The translations under genes were made by a program, and so were the position numbers. 64,000 bases of DNA, taken from Diphasiastrum complanatum. Its lineage: Eukaryota; Streptophyta; Lycopodiopsida; Lycopodiales; Lycopodiaceae. The notes under the pieces are model-generated. The model was not told the DNA's origin, did not search any database, and worked only from the letters and a program-made list of their open reading frames with translations. Below are positions 22,146 to 33,942 of the stretch, in pieces. The stretch's first letter is position 1. Every line of letters begins with the position of its first letter. The stretch spans positions 75,890,345 through 75,954,344 of the forward strand of contig CM055092.1 in assembly GCA_029204225.1 (NCBI GenBank), written 5' to 3'.

Positions 22146-22829
22146 TTCTAGAACCATAGGTTAAAAAGAAAATCCTTGCTTTCATTAAACCTCATCAATG
22201 TACAAAAAGATAATACCTGAAATGTGAATGCCAAAGGGTGAACTTAAATAATTAGCTTATATGTCTAATATAAAAATTTAAACATCAAGAAATCAAACTA
22301 GTTACTCCACGATGTAAGTCACCATCATGTAGTAACAGCTTGGTCAAGAATTGAAATCACTTGAGAACAAAGCAAAGCGACATAAATATGTACTAACGTA
22401 CTAAGACGTTGAAAGTTTAACAAAATATATGCACCTGCTCATAGTAAAACCTTGCAGAGTGAGCGGGAGGTGAGCCTACATGACCAACCTTTGATCTTCC
22501 CCGGTAGCAAACTCTTTTTGAAGGAGCTTTCTACACAGCCATTCATGGACTCAGTATAGGTATGAAACATGAAGAGCATTAAAGCTACCTTCTATTAAAC
22601 AGACGTACAAGGAAGACACCCTGCATTAGGAGCCCTTTATGAACTTTGTTTGTATTTTGCAGCAAACTTTGTGCTACTATTCAGATTTTAGCAGCTCATA
22701 AGAACGTTGACAACAATATTGGGTTGAGGCTATAAACTAGTCGAATAATTATCGCTACTTATTATTAAGATCGAGAGCGTATAATGAGGGTAGTCTATGG
22801 TATTTTGAGATACTGGATCGCATGGAAGA
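22146..22829. other. No supported gene
   Basis: AT-rich, non-coding in appearance, lying between the repeat copy and a copia fragment. The frame 22730-22996 (minus) overlaps the copia-derived segment and is not an independent gene. Confidence 0.45.
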
Positions 22830-23640
22830 ACCAAAATCTGCAGAAGGTAAGCTTCAATGAATCCATGAATAAGTGAGTACATTAATGATGTTAATCTAGC
22901 ACCACATGACTCCACATAACTAGGTGGTAGCACTAGTCCTTCTTCAAGATCTACTTGACATACCAAAATGGCCATGAATTTAGCAAGAATTGACAATCTT
23001 CAAGTATTGGCACCAAGTAGCTCAACACTTGAGAACTTAGCCATGGATGAATGATATAATGAGCCTCAAATAGATTCATTTCCATCAACAAAACCAGCCA
23101 AGAATGCTAGTACAACTCCAACATCAAAATGATGATCACCAATGTAACTAGTTTTACCATATCTTGACAATTTGCAAACATCCACATAAAATTGCTCAAA
23201 CATGAGATAGAACAAGTAAAGTAAACTTGAACAACACTTCCTTGCTTCTCCTTTGACCTTACTTGAGTCTTCAATAACCTACAAAAATAGATCCATAACA
23301 TCTTTGCCAATTGACTCTCCTTTGATGCTCTTGACTCGCTCCAAATTGCCAATTTCCCTTTTGACTTGTTGAATCCCTTTGAGATCAACCTCTTGATCTT
23401 TTATTTGACCATCAAGGTCATTAACTAAGATCTCTTTTCCAGAACCATTAGTTTCTGAAAAACCATGAAAACATCCATCTACTTGCATAGCATCATCTAC
23501 ACAAGAAGATCCACCAAAAGATGTTAGGTGAGTTTTGAACATCCAAACCATCTTCATCATGAGTAAGATTACCTTGATTGTCTCCTTGATCTCTGCTTTC
23601 ATTAAACATTAGAGAAGTTCTAAATCCAAAAAAGACCCTT
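22830..23640 (-). pseudogene. Copia gag end plus non-canonical segment, second copy
   Basis: The minus-strand frame 23602-23279 (107 aa) starts in the region after the zinc knuckle (EIKETIKVILLMMKMVWMF is the frameshifted equivalent of the GDKQGNLTLDEDG region at 15375-15410) and continues VNDLDGQIKDQEVDLKGIQQ to a stop. Downstream minus-strand DNA matches 15730-16060. The protease stub of the other copy is replaced here by different codons. The flanks do not show LTRs, so the copy is truncated. Confidence 0.7.
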
Positions 23641-24015
23641 TGTAAAGATTCTTTTTATATTTTCTCTCAAATTTTTCTTGCACGTGGACCAATCAAAACA
23701 CTTAAATTTGAAATCTATGTAATGTAGCTTTTTGAGTCCACATTTTGATTCCACACTAAAAATGGCATAACTTTGAGTCAGAAAAACTTTATGTTATATT
23801 GTAGGATACTTTTCTCTTGATCTCTTTCATATGGAAGCTTTACTTATGTACTGGGCACGATCTCAAGATTTTCTTTTCATCGGCAAAAGAGATCTTCTAT
23901 AGTTTCATGCTAAATTCCTTCTTCCTAAAGGTAAGCAACATTTGGTCATACATATCAACATCAGTCTTGGCCATGAACATCATCTTCTTGCCTTGTTGCT
24001 CCCTACTTCATCTCT
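23641..24015. other. No supported gene
   Basis: Short non-coding stretch between the copia fragment and the second repeat copy. The frame at 23817-24065 shows no domain. Confidence 0.45.
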
Positions 24016-25397
24016 CCAAAGATTCCAAAGATTCTATTGTAATAGTATTTTTTGTAATTTATTGATAAATGAAATTAATCTTTGCAGAGTTTATGCTTGT
24101 ACAAGATTGAACAATATACAACCAACAAATCCTCTATGTACAAGAGAATGATCTTCACTAGTGGTCGTGTGAAACTTACAAAGCTCATCTGGGTCATGAG
24201 GCATTTCCTTGACAATGGCTCAACCAACCACCCGCAACTTATAAACAACACCATAAGTAGAATTCTCTTACATAAACATTGACCCAAATTTGTGCTTATA
24301 CCAACTTGAAGAGTAATTTTTTGAAATATCTACCAATAGTGGAATATTCTTGGGCTATAATGTCATGTGAAATTTCTATAGACTATTTTATAGCAAGACT
24401 TTTCCACAGGGAATTGATATCCATTTGGGCTCAAAATTTTTGAGAAAGTTTTCTTCTTAAATGGATTTTTGAGTGATGTTTCCACCAAGTTTGATAGTCT
24501 TTAAGTTATGCCTTTTGGTTTATGCCAATGAATGGGGTAAGGTATATTCAACCCAGGGCATCATGTTTGAAAGTGGAGGGCCACGACCTCACAAAAAATG
24601 AATGGCATCTATGATCACGTCGAAAGGATGGTGAGCCAAATTTTTGGCCCTTCTATGAGCTCGAAAAGGCCTCTTAAGGCTTTTTAATGAACTTGGAGAT
24701 TCATATGTTTCAGACATAATAAGGTTGTGCATTTTCTTGCCTCATAATTGGCCCCAAAATTTTATATGGCTCTATATAATCTTCAAAACAATTGCATAAA
24801 CCACAGGAAATGACTATGGCATTTGCGAAAGTGGAGACTACATGAAAAGTGAAATATCATAGAACATAGACAAACAATCCTATGCTCCTCATCCTGGTAT
24901 TGTTCAATCTTGTGCTAAAATATAAATTAATAGGTTGAGGGATTCATTTAAGCAGGAAAGGATGCTTCATCTAGTGACCTTTGAAGGTGGGTTAGAACCA
25001 TTTCAAAAGTTACATGTGGGCTATATTTTGAGGCGAGGTGTGCGGAGCTCTATTTCTTTGTAGATTTGAGCATTCATTCACATTTTTCTTCTTTCCAACG
25101 ATAAATTTGATTTAGTTCAAAATCACGAGAAGTACTCTTGTTTGTGAATAGTCATATATAGGTTATTATCACAAGAGACACTCTTATGGGGAACAAAATA
25201 TAATGTACAAGTTGGCATCCTTTCTAAGTAAATTTTGATTTTAAAGTTTTGATGGCCATCTTAAATGTTAGGGACCATAGAGATTTTGAGCAATTTTTAT
25301 CCTAGATAAAAAAAAATTTAGGAACATTTTTACTCTTGACCTAAGTCTCTCTTTATAGTTTATTTTGTATCACTCAGTACTAATAAATAACAAACCA
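24016..25397. repeat. Second copy of the ~1.37-kb direct repeat
   Basis: Direct copy of 20787-22145. Its right end (AACAAACCA at 25397) lies 8 bp from the broken end of a copia LTR (25406), so this unit or its duplication truncated that LTR. Confidence 0.85.
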
Positions 25398-25405
25398 GCT
25401 TCATA

Positions 25406-25808
25406 TTGAAGACAATACACAAAGCAATGCTCTCAATGGAGGAAGAAAATGTGACAATGATCTATTGATCTCTCTCAACAATACAATAAGTTTCTCCAAC
25501 CTGTTCTCCATGAATTTCAGCCTAATATAGGCAAGAGAGATGACTCTCTCTCCTCTCTCTAGAACTTAGGACCCAATTTTAGGGCACCAGTAGCCTAAAA
25601 TAGCCAATTTTGACCTATATGTCCAAATAACATGATTTTGGTGTCATTTCAAAGGTCCTGAAGTTTGGGACTTCTTTGATATGAAATATATACTAAAATA
25701 AAAGTATCTAGGCCTCTTTCACATGTGTGAAAGGTTAGATCCAAAGCTATGTACAAAAATTGCCAATTTAGGCCTCAAACTAGCTAGGAAATGTTGACAA
25801 TTTTCACA
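25406..25808 (-). repeat. 3' LTR of the minus-strand copia element (5' part only)
   Basis: It begins TGTGAAAATTGTCAAC at 25808 right after the purine-rich GTTGAAGAGGGAG, a polypurine tract, and is cut at 25406 beside the 1.37-kb repeat. About 240 bp of its far end, present in the other LTR, is missing. Confidence 0.85.
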
Positions 25809-27672
25809 CTCCCTCTTCAACATTGGGTGCTAGTTTTAACATAGATCTTGAACACATTCTAAGATTAGATCTATGCTTATAATACAGGTCCTTTCCCAAT
25901 GGTTTGGTGAAGATATCAGCCACACACTCCAATGAAGAGACATGTTGAAGCCCCACCTCTTTGGCAATGACTTGATCCCTCACAAAGTGATGACCAATCT
26001 CAATGTGCTTGTTTCTAGCATGGAAAACTAGATTGGTTGCCAAGCTTTGGGCTGAAAGGTTGTCACAATAGATGATTGGTGTCTTCTTAGAATCCAGCAA
26101 GTGAAGATCCAATAGCATCCTCTTTATCCAAAGCATCTCCTTGGTGCATGTTGTCAATGCCTTGTACTCGGCCTCGGTGGAAGATAGAGAGATAGTAGGT
26201 TGCTTCTTTGATAGTCATGAGATAGCTCCCTTTCCAAGACATATTGCAAAGGCACTTGTTGACTTCCTATCCATTTGATCACCTGCAAAATCTGAATCTG
26301 AGAAACCACAAAGGTTAGGTGAAGATCCTTCATAAAAGATGCCAAAATCTCTAGATAGTACTCTCTTTCCTAGCTTCCAATGGGCCTCACTAGGATCTTG
26401 AATGAATTGACTTAGTTTACCAACCACATAGCTTAGATCAGTTCTTGTGATGGTTAACCAAATAAGAGATCCTATGAGCTTTCTATAGAGAGTAATGTCC
26501 TTGAAGGATCTTTCATTACCTCTTATAGATAACTTTACATTTGATTCCATAGGAGTAGAGACTACTTTGCAATTTTCCATATGAAATCTTCTTAGAATAG
26601 AGCTAGAATACTTCTCTTGACAAATGAAAGTAGAAATAGAAGTCCTAACAATCTCTATTCCTAAGATATAGTGAAGCTTACCAAGATCTTGTATCTCAAA
26701 CTTACTTTTAAGTGCCATCTTGATGTCATCTATATCTTCATTGCTATCACCACTTAAGATTATGTCATCAACATAGATCAAAAGCAAAGTGATGTCACCA
26801 TTATCACTCAATCTAAAGTAGAGAGAATGATCATACTCACTCATGATGAAGTTTTGAGAGAGTAAGAAGGAATTGAGCTTAGCATACCAACTTCTTGGTG
26901 CTTGCTTAAGCCCATACAAGCTCTTTTGTAGGAAACACACATGATTAGGCTCATCATGTGAAACATAGCCCTCAGGTTGCTCCATGTAGATTTCCTCTTC
27001 AAGATCACCATTCAAACAAGCATTAGTAACATCCATTTGCCACATGTCCCAACCATAAAGGGTTGCAAGAGAGATAAGGGTTTGAATTACCATCTTTCCC
27101 ACGGGTGCAAAGGTCTCGTCATTGTCAATGCCATACTCTTGAGAATACCCTTTTGCCACCAATCTTGCCTTGTACCTTTGGATTGATCCATCTTCTTTTG
27201 TCTTGATCTTGAAGATCCACTTACACCCAATTGCCTTCTTGCCTTTTGGAAGTTCCACCAACCTCCAAGTGTTGTTCTTGATGAGTGCTTGATGCTCATG
27301 ATCCATGGCTTGGATCCATTCCTCCTTTTGAATTTCTTCACCTACACAAGCTGGTTCATCAAAAGAGGTAAGAAAAGCAAAGTTAGAGTTCTCCACCACT
27401 TGCTTTCCTTTTGCATCACAAGTTAGCCTTGATGGCTTAGTCCTTTGCCTTTGAGTCCTCCTTGAAGGTTTCTTTGGAGTGGCATCTCCACCTTCATCCA
27501 AGACATATTGCACATCATGATGATTAGTAAGCACATCAACATCATCATCAACATTGACAACATTGGAAACATTATCTTCATGAAATACGACATCCCTAAT
27601 TATGACAGCTTTATGCGTAGAAGGAATGTACACTTTGTAAGCCTTGCTAACTTCACTATAGCCAACAAACAC
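25804..27672 (-). pseudogene. Copia reverse transcriptase and RNase H
   Basis: One frame from 27672 to 25804 interrupted only by a TGA at 26215-26217, where the family has Trp. RT: WIQAMDHEHQAL, GCKWIFKIKTKEDG, RYKARLVAKGYSQEYGID, QMDVTNACLNGDLEEEIYME, KSLYGLKQAPRSWYAKL, catalytic YVDDIILSG, LHYILGIEI. RNase H: DSDFAGDQMDRKSTSAF, SLSSTEAEYKAL, IYCDNLSAQSLA, HHFVRDQVIAKEVGLQH, ADIFTKPLGKDL. The 485-aa front part (27672-26215) would keep the polymerase fold. In the family this enzyme copies the element RNA into DNA in cytoplasmic particles. The end is followed at once by the LTR. Confidence 0.95.
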
Positions 27673-27699
27673 ACCCTTCTTTGATGAAGGATCTTCTTT

Positions 27700-28500
27700 A
27701 GTTCTATCATCAAGAGTGATGTTGACAAAACAAGTACAACAAAGATCCTACAATGCTCGGCCTCCTACCATAGAGGACCTCAAAGGGAGTCTTATCATTC
27801 AAAGAAGCACTTGTCCTCCTGTTACAAAGATAGTTAGCACATGCTAAAGCTTCCCCCCAATAGGACTTAGCAAGATTAGCATGTAGTCTCATTCCCTTGG
27901 CACATTCAAAAGGGTTCTATTCTTCCTTTCTGCCACTCCATTCTGTTGTGGAGTCCTAGGACTAGAGTACTCCCTCTTAATCCCATGTGCTATGCAAAAA
28001 TCTTTGAGCTTATTTGAAGTGTATTCCCCTCCATTATCTGATCTCAAGCATTTGATCTTTGTATTGAATTAATTTTCCACTTCATTCTTAAACTTGACAA
28101 ATGCAGCAAACACTTCATCCTTGGTTTTAAGAAGATAGACCCAAGTATACCTACTAAAGTCATCAATAAAAGTTGCATACATTTTTGCCCCACCATTGTT
28201 AGTTGTACTGAAAGAATGAAGATCCGAATGCACAAGTTGAAAAGCTTCTTTAGATCTAGAAGTAGATCTAGTATAAGCAAGATTATGAGATTTGGACAAG
28301 GCACAATATTCACAAAATGTATTATTTGCAACAAGACTTTTAGGGAGACCAAGAACATGCTCTTTCTTTGCCATTACCTCCAAAGATTTGAAGTTGGGAT
28401 GGCCCAACCTCTTATGCCAAACTTCTTGGTTTGTCAATTGTTCCCTAGCCATACATCCTTCATTCTTAGAGATCACACATGCATCCAGTTTGAAAAGTTT
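27700..28500 (-). pseudogene. Copia GAG-pre-integrase and integrase
   Basis: The frame 28719-28069 contains KLFKLDACVISKNEG, QEVWHKRLGHPNFKSLEVMA, CEYCALSKSHNLAY, LVHSDLHSFSTTNNGG, FIDDFSRYTWVYLLKTKDEV. After a TAA near 28067 the same frame continues [34 protein letters not shown] small deletion near 27895 shifts it to [20 protein letters not shown] and a further shift lies near 27745. D (HSDL), D (SDNGG) and the later E region of the integrase core are recognisable, as is the HHCC-type H-x3-H / C-x2-C start. Confidence 0.92.
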
Positions 28501-28516
28501 ACCATGCCTTCTTCCT

Positions 28517-29191
28517 TTAGCAATCAAGGATCCACACTTTACCTTTGCCTTTGACTCTGCCTTTTGTGAAGAAAGCCTCTTCACCTCCACCTTGAAAGGA
28601 TGCACCATCAATCTTTGATTGCAACCTATGTTCTTCAGCCAATAAGATTTCTTGCAAGTCAAACACACTTGGCCAGACTCTTTGAATGGCAAAACTTTGC
28701 ACAAGGTTAGCATGTTCATCTAGCAGACCATTCAACATAACCTGGACTATTTCACCATCTTTTATGTTTTCATCAATACATGCTAGATCATCACTTAAGG
28801 ACTTAACCCTCAAGACAAATGCATGAGCACTTTCACCCTCTCTTTGCCTACTAGAAAATATTTGCCTCCTTAGGGTCAATACCCTAGATGTGGACTTTGA
28901 TTCAAAGAGCTTCTTCAAGGCATTCCATGCCTCACTTGCACTTTGACACTTACCAACTTCCTTGAGAAGTTCATTGGTAACATTCATTTTAATGATATGA
29001 AGAGCCCTTTTGGCCTTCTTATCAAACCTTTGTTGCTCTTGAACGGTGGGTGGTCTCTCTTTAGTTCCTGTAACTATGTCCATGAGTTCATTCAACTCAA
29101 GTAAGGATTCCATCCTCACTTTCTAGGTAGAGTAGTTTGATGAACTCAATCTATCATTAGTTTCTAACATGATCCCACCATTGGAAGCCAT
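28517..29191 (-). pseudogene. Copia gag (UBN2-type)
   Basis: It starts at ATG 29191 (MASNGGIMLETNDRL, SSSNYS), meets a TAG where the family has Trp (about 29133), and continues as a 200-aa frame: MNVTNELLKEVGKCQSASEA, SKSTSRVLTLRRQIF, FVLRVKSLSDDLACIDENI, VQVMLNGLLDEH, LQEILLAEEHRLQ. The zinc knuckle is missing: after KGRVKGKGKVW the sequence jumps to pol (GSLIAKGRRHGKLF in the other frame), so a deletion removed the knuckle and the protease. Confidence 0.92.
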
Positions 29192-30227
29192 GAATATAAT
29201 GATTCTTCAACTTTTAGGCTCTGTCCTAGTACACTTAACACTCGCTTTCCTCTCAACAAATGATGGATAAGGTAATCTCAGAAGATCTAGGACCCTAAAA
29301 CACTTCTATCTTGAACCTAGCTAGTTTCCAAGCATAGAAAGGAAGATTAAAACACATGCAACACTTTGCACACACTAAGAATGGATTACAAACTCAAACC
29401 AACCTGAACACACTCTTGCTTAAGCTTCCAAACTTTCCATCAAGTGACAAAATCAAGATATGATCTACAGAGTTACTTGCATTCTTAGAAAATACACAAG
29501 ACTAGGCTACCAAGAATACCTAGAATTGAACAAACTTGATCAACATATGATCAACACACTAAGATATTGATTCAACCTATAAAACCACATGTAAACCACA
29601 CTTCTAAAAGTTTATAGCTTGTCAAATCTTGGCGTTTAGACGTAGATCTAAGATCACTTCACATGAGAATGTTCCTCAACCTGTTAAGAACCTGAAAACA
29701 CATTTGCATAATGGTTAAAACCTTCCAGCAAATGCTTCAATCAAATAACATAAGGAGAATTTATGCAAAAGATTGTTGACAATCTGTTCACCCAAAAGGG
29801 GATCTTTCATCCAAGTGGGAGCTTTGCTCAGCCTTTTGGAGAAATACAAAATCACTCAAAGAGTATTTGTCGTCCACTTAAGGAGAAGGTTCATCCAATT
29901 AAGGAGAGTGTTCATCCACAAATGAGAGTGTTCATCCACATAAGTGGAGATTGTCAACAATACATTGAACAGAACATTGTTAGTATTGAATATGCACAAG
30001 CCTCACAATCAACAAATGATTAGGTAGTATGATCTGATCCAAAATAGCTTCTTCTCAGCCTCTAATCTTCAATAGACCTAAAATATGCTTTTGATCCACA
30101 ACTTCAACTCACAAAACAAAGGCTACTAAGATTTGATCAACAGTGCAATGCATAATCATGCTAGAACTTGATCAAACATCCAAATATCACCATTAATGAA
30201 AACCTTACTAAAAATAATAGCCAGCTA
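29192..30227 (-). other. Leader between primer-binding site and gag
   Basis: About 1 kb, non-coding. It contains three near-copies of GAGAGTGTTCATCCACA on the plus strand (29880-29941). Leaders of this length carry packaging signals in the family; none can be pinpointed. Confidence 0.6.
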
Positions 30228-30239
30228 GCTCTGATACCA
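30228..30239 (-). other. Primer-binding site, initiator-Met tRNA type
   Basis: TGGTATCAGAGC on the minus strand follows the LTR end (TTTTTTCACA, last base 30240). Confidence 0.92.
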
Positions 30240-30718
30240 TGTGAAAAAAGTGGATCTTGAATGGATCCAAACTCCCAAAATACTTGGCTAAGATCTTTGC
30301 ACAACAAGCTACAAAAGCTAGAAATGGCAAAGCATCCTAATGCTACCTTTGATACACATGAACTTGACAAAGCATTCAAGAGACAAAAGAAACTAATAAA
30401 AGGTACTGATGGCAGCCAAAAACAACAGCATACCAGCCCTACAACAACAGCCTACCACTTTTGGAAACCTCTTAAGATCATACACAAAAGCTTGAAGACA
30501 ATACACAAAGCAATGCTCTCAATGGAGGAAGAAACTATGACAATGATCTATTGATCTCTCTCAACAATACAATAAGTTTCTCCAACCTGTTCTCCACAAA
30601 TTTCAGCCTAATATAGGTGAGAGATATGACTCGCTCTCCTCTCTCTAGAACTTAGGACCCAATTTTAGAGCACTAGTAGCCTAAAATAGCCAATTTTGAC
30701 CTATATGTCCAAATAACT
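30240..30718 (-). repeat. 5' LTR of the minus-strand copia element (3' part only)
   Basis: It ends TTTTTTCACA before the primer-binding site and is cut at 30718 inside the LTR; the upstream promoter part is gone, so the element has no intact promoter at its own start. Confidence 0.85.
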
Positions 30719-32473
30719 CAGTGTTCAATCTAAAAATGATATCTGGTGGTTGGCAGCATTTCAGGTATAGCAGTTCCTTTGCATAATCAATAGGGATAAT
30801 CATTTTAATATAGATTTCATTTGGGAAATCTTCTCTGTGTTAATATTATGAGGCTAATCATGTTTTTGTATTTGGCTAATCATGTTTTGTATTTGTATTT
30901 GGAAAATTCTACGTTATGTAGAACCCCGATTTCAAGGTTTCAATTGGTCCACACGGCAACAAAAATAAGAAAAAAAATAAAAAAAACATCTTTTTTAAAG
31001 GCCCTCTTTGGGCTCTAAGTTTCTCTAATGGTAGAAAAGCGCAACGGCAGGCTCGGTAAAGGCACCTAGAGTTGAAGCCCCCCCGCCCCTATTGTCAAAG
31101 TGGATTTGGAGTTAGCTTCACTGCACGATAGCTGGCCATGGTCAGGGAAAGGATGTGCATCCGTCGAGCTAACTAGGAGGCCCAGTGAGAGCGAGAGAGC
31201 GAGAGTGAGAGAACAATGCACCTAACCAGGGCGAGGAGTCAGTGGAGGATTCGTAGGAATGCTAAGACTAGATAAGGTCCAGCCATATGTGGCAGACAGT
31301 TTCTATGTGATTTTCGACAGAAGATGAGGTGGCATATAGTTAGACAGTAGCATAAAAAACAGACTCAGCCGTATGTGGCAGGATATGCAATGTTATTTTG
31401 ATACATCTCTTGAATTAATATAGTATATTTTTTTGTGCAACACACGTTTGGTTTTGTGGAACGCGAGCTCTGTAATTTTTTAATGCAATTTAATGTATAT
31501 GTTTAAGAAAAGTTATGTTTTATCTCAATTATGGTGGGCATGGGCATGTAAAATCTGTAATGCCATAACTTTTCAATCTTTCACAATAACCCAATAGACC
31601 ATTGTGTCCTTCACACAAAAATATTATGAGTTGTGTGACTGATCTAAAATTTGGATGTTGCATTGAGCTTGGATCGATTTGATACAAACTTCCATCAACC
31701 CATAGATCACAATGTTTCTTGTCTTCCGTCCTTTGGTGAGCTGGTAAGGTGGCTCCTTTTAGATTTTTTCTCAACAGTGGAGCATATTCTATGGGAAGAT
31801 CAATATGGAGATGATATTTAGACATCTTAATAATCGATAGATTAATCTAGTAGAAAACCAACTTGTTATATATCTTGTAAGCTATTAAAACTCGTCTTAA
31901 TTAAAAAAAAATCAACTGGAAAGTTTTGAAATGACCTTGGCGCTCTTTTTTATCCATCACACTCCATGTTTCTTGCTTTATATGCAAAATCAAAGCTTTG
32001 CAGTTATGAGCAAAATATTTTTTCAATAGATGTGTGTTGAAATTGCAAATTTTTGAATTGCAAAAGTTTGAAATAACCTTGCCGCTCCATTTGATCCAAC
32101 ACACTCCATATTTTCTGAATTGCAAAAATTTAGATTCATGTTGGCGCTCATTGTGATCCAAAATATTCAAAGTTTCTTGCAATGATTTTCGATAAGACTG
32201 TTTTCTTTTGATGTGAACGCTATGAGTAGATGGAAAGCAAACTATGATGTGCAATACGATTTGCATTTACTTGAAAGTTATGTTAGTTAATGGTAGAAAA
32301 TAGAATCTTGACGTATGAACCCCACGCGTTGCAGCTACCCAACTTCTAGTTAACTACATACGTTACTAGTGAGGTCAAGTCATCGGAGTTGTGCGGGCAG
32401 ACCAAAAATTTGGACGGAGTTTTAAAATTCGACGATTTTCTCTCTCTTACATGGCATTTCTTAGATAGCCCTG
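30719..32473. other. Intergenic stretch without a supported gene
   Basis: It contains a 22-bp near-duplication (GGCTAATCATGTTTTTGTAT at about 30851 and 30874), a GAGAGCGAGAGAGCGAGAG run at 31189-31210, and a C-rich block at 31078-31089. The sequence around 31025-31085 vaguely resembles a tRNA-derived SINE head but lacks good A and B boxes. The frame 31825-31529 on the minus strand (98 aa, CDLWVDGSLYQID, LKSYGITDFTCPCPP) has no family I know. Confidence 0.5.
31925..32180 (-). repeat. Degenerate repeat units inside a 121-aa minus-strand frame
   Basis: Three spaced copies of a ~45-bp pattern (plus strand: GAAATGACCTTGGCGCTC, then ATCCA and CACACTCCAT) lie at about 31929, 32069 and 32130. Read on the minus strand they give related peptides (VMDKKERQGHFKTF, ILDHNERQHESKF) in the frame 32266-31901. 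It may be debris of a repetitive protein gene; function unknown. Confidence 0.4.
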
Positions 32474-33325
32474 TTGGGCCTTGGAACTCCTCTAATAACT
32501 ATCATCACCTTATATGTGGATGATACATTGCTTTTCAGCAACAATACCAATTTGGTCAAGGATTCTAAGCAGATGTTGTTTTCAAAGTTCGGCATGACTG
32601 ATTTGGGCGATGCTCACTTCTGTCTGGGCATTCAGATTCACAGAGACAGAGCAAGACGACTAATCTACATCACTCAACAAAGGTATCTTCACAATGTTCT
32701 TAACAGATACAATCTAATGAATTGTAAATTAGCTCACTCACCGATGGATCCAAGCCTGCATTTGTCAAAGGACCAATGTCCCCAGACCAAGTAGGAAGAG
32801 GAGCAGATGAGAGAGTATCCTTATCGATCGATACTTGGATCTCTCATGTATGCAATGGTCTATACAAGGCCTGATATCTCTTTTGCAGTAAGCTCACTCA
32901 GCCAATATATGGCTAATCCTAGCATTACCCATTGGAAGGCTCTCATAAGAGGCATGAGATATATTCGAGCTACCATGGACCAGTGCATCTGCTATGGAGA
33001 TGTCATCAACGACAATCTTCATCGGCTCAGTAGATATTCTGATGCAAGCTAGGGAGGAGATGTAGACAATCGTAAGTCCACATCTGGATTTACATTCTTC
33101 TTCAACAGTGGTCCTATCTCATGGAATAGTCGTAAGCAAATCTCTACCACACTTTCTTCTACAAAAGAAGAATATATTGCTGCTTCTCAATCTATTAAAG
33201 AAGCGTGTTGGTTGAGAAATTTACTGTCAGACATTAATTTGTATCGGTACAACCCCACAATTTTATTCCGTAATAATCAGAGTGCTATTGCCTTATCGGC
33301 CAACCCCAGGAGTATTGCTCAATAG
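32474..33325 (+). pseudogene. Ty1/copia RT C-terminal half and RNase H fragment
   Basis: ITLYVDDTLLFSNNTNLV, KFGMTDLGDAHFCLGIQIHR, YLHNVLNRYNLMNCK (32474-32794), then a stop and REYPYRSILGSLMYAMVYTR, PDISFAVSSLSQYM (32807-33052), then a further stop and RKSTSGFTFFFNSGPISWNS, STKEEYIAASQSIKEACWL. It starts abruptly at the YVDD region and ends abruptly at 33325, where a copia gag on the other strand begins. It is close to the copy at 8322-10640 but less decayed. Confidence 0.92.
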
Positions 33326-33815
33326 TAATACTAGGTTGTCATAAGAGGATGGAAGACTGGCAAGAAGAGACATCGTTGAGTCTTCTTCTGATATAGGGGA
33401 ACCTATTGCAGCAAGTTGATTCAGCAACTATTTGAACTCGTTTAGATGACCACTGACTGAGATGCCTTCGCTCATTTTGAGTGTGAGGACCTTCTATCTC
33501 AAGAAGAGACGAGTCGATACATCTAAAGTCTCATAGATACTTGTTAGGATATCCCACGCTTCTTTGGAAGTGGTGTTGTTTGATACGTGAGCAATCTGAG
33601 TGTCATTCAGATTCAAGGATACAATGGCAAGTGCTTTGCCATACTTTGCTTCCCGTGTTGGAAGCAGTTTAGGTTCTGCCGGTTTGGCTATTGAACCGTT
33701 TACACTCCCCAAAGCTCCTTCTCGATTAAGATGATCCGCATCTTGAACTTCCACATGTGGAAGTCATCTCCATTGAATTTGTTGATCAAGTAGATCTCTG
33801 AGGTTGAACCTTCCA
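33326..33815 (-). pseudogene. Copia gag N-terminal part, minus strand
   Basis: It starts at ATG 33815 (MEGSTSEIYLINKFNGDDFH, MWKFKM), shifts frame after about 35 codons into the 86-aa frame 33754-33494 (NGSIAKPAEPKLLPTREAKY, ALAIVSLNLNDTQIAHVSNN, SKEAWDILTSIYETLDVSTR), and continues after a stop as LTLKMSEGISVSGHLNEFK to the break near 33326. It belongs to the DUF4219/UBN2 group of copia gag proteins. The rest of the element is missing to the left. Confidence 0.9.
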
Positions 33816-33928
33816 TTGTAATCGAGTAGCAGAGATATAACACAAACAGAATGAACTAGCTCTATAGAACAAAAAATGTATTAATTTCTATTATGAATCC
33901 TAAACTCTAGTAATCCAATAAACCAATG

Positions 33929-33940
33929 CTCTGATACCAA
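33929..33940 (-). other. Primer-binding site, initiator-Met tRNA type
   Basis: TGGTATCAGAGC on the minus strand, two bases from the LTR end CCAACA (last base 33943). Confidence 0.9.
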
Positions 33941-33942
33941 TC

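Larger units (their letters stand above)
25406..30718 (-). mobile_element. Near full-length minus-strand Ty1/copia element, both LTRs truncated
   Basis: Order on the minus strand: LTR remnant (30718-30240), primer-binding site (30239-30228), about 1-kb leader, gag (29191-28517), integrase (28500-27750), RT and RNase H (27672-25804), polypurine tract, LTR remnant (25808-25406). The two LTR pieces overlap in 25406-25631 and 30492-30718, which are about 95 percent alike by eye. Disabling lesions visible: stop at the first gag tryptophan, deletion of zinc knuckle and protease at the gag/pol join, a stop near 28067, frameshifts near 27895 and 27745, and a TGA at 26215-26217. It is the best preserved autonomous-type element here. 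Confidence 0.9.

Noticed and set aside
20787-25397. The 1.37-kb repeats as LTRs of one element
   Set aside because: No primer-binding site or polypurine tract at the inner edges, and homology continues past any TG...CA boundary.
26977-27341. Frames on both strands within the reverse transcriptase of the minus-strand copia element
   Set aside because: Shadows of the 485-aa RT frame in other phases.
31021-31090. tRNA gene or SINE head
   Set aside because: A and B box matches are poor, and no clover-leaf could be drawn by eye.
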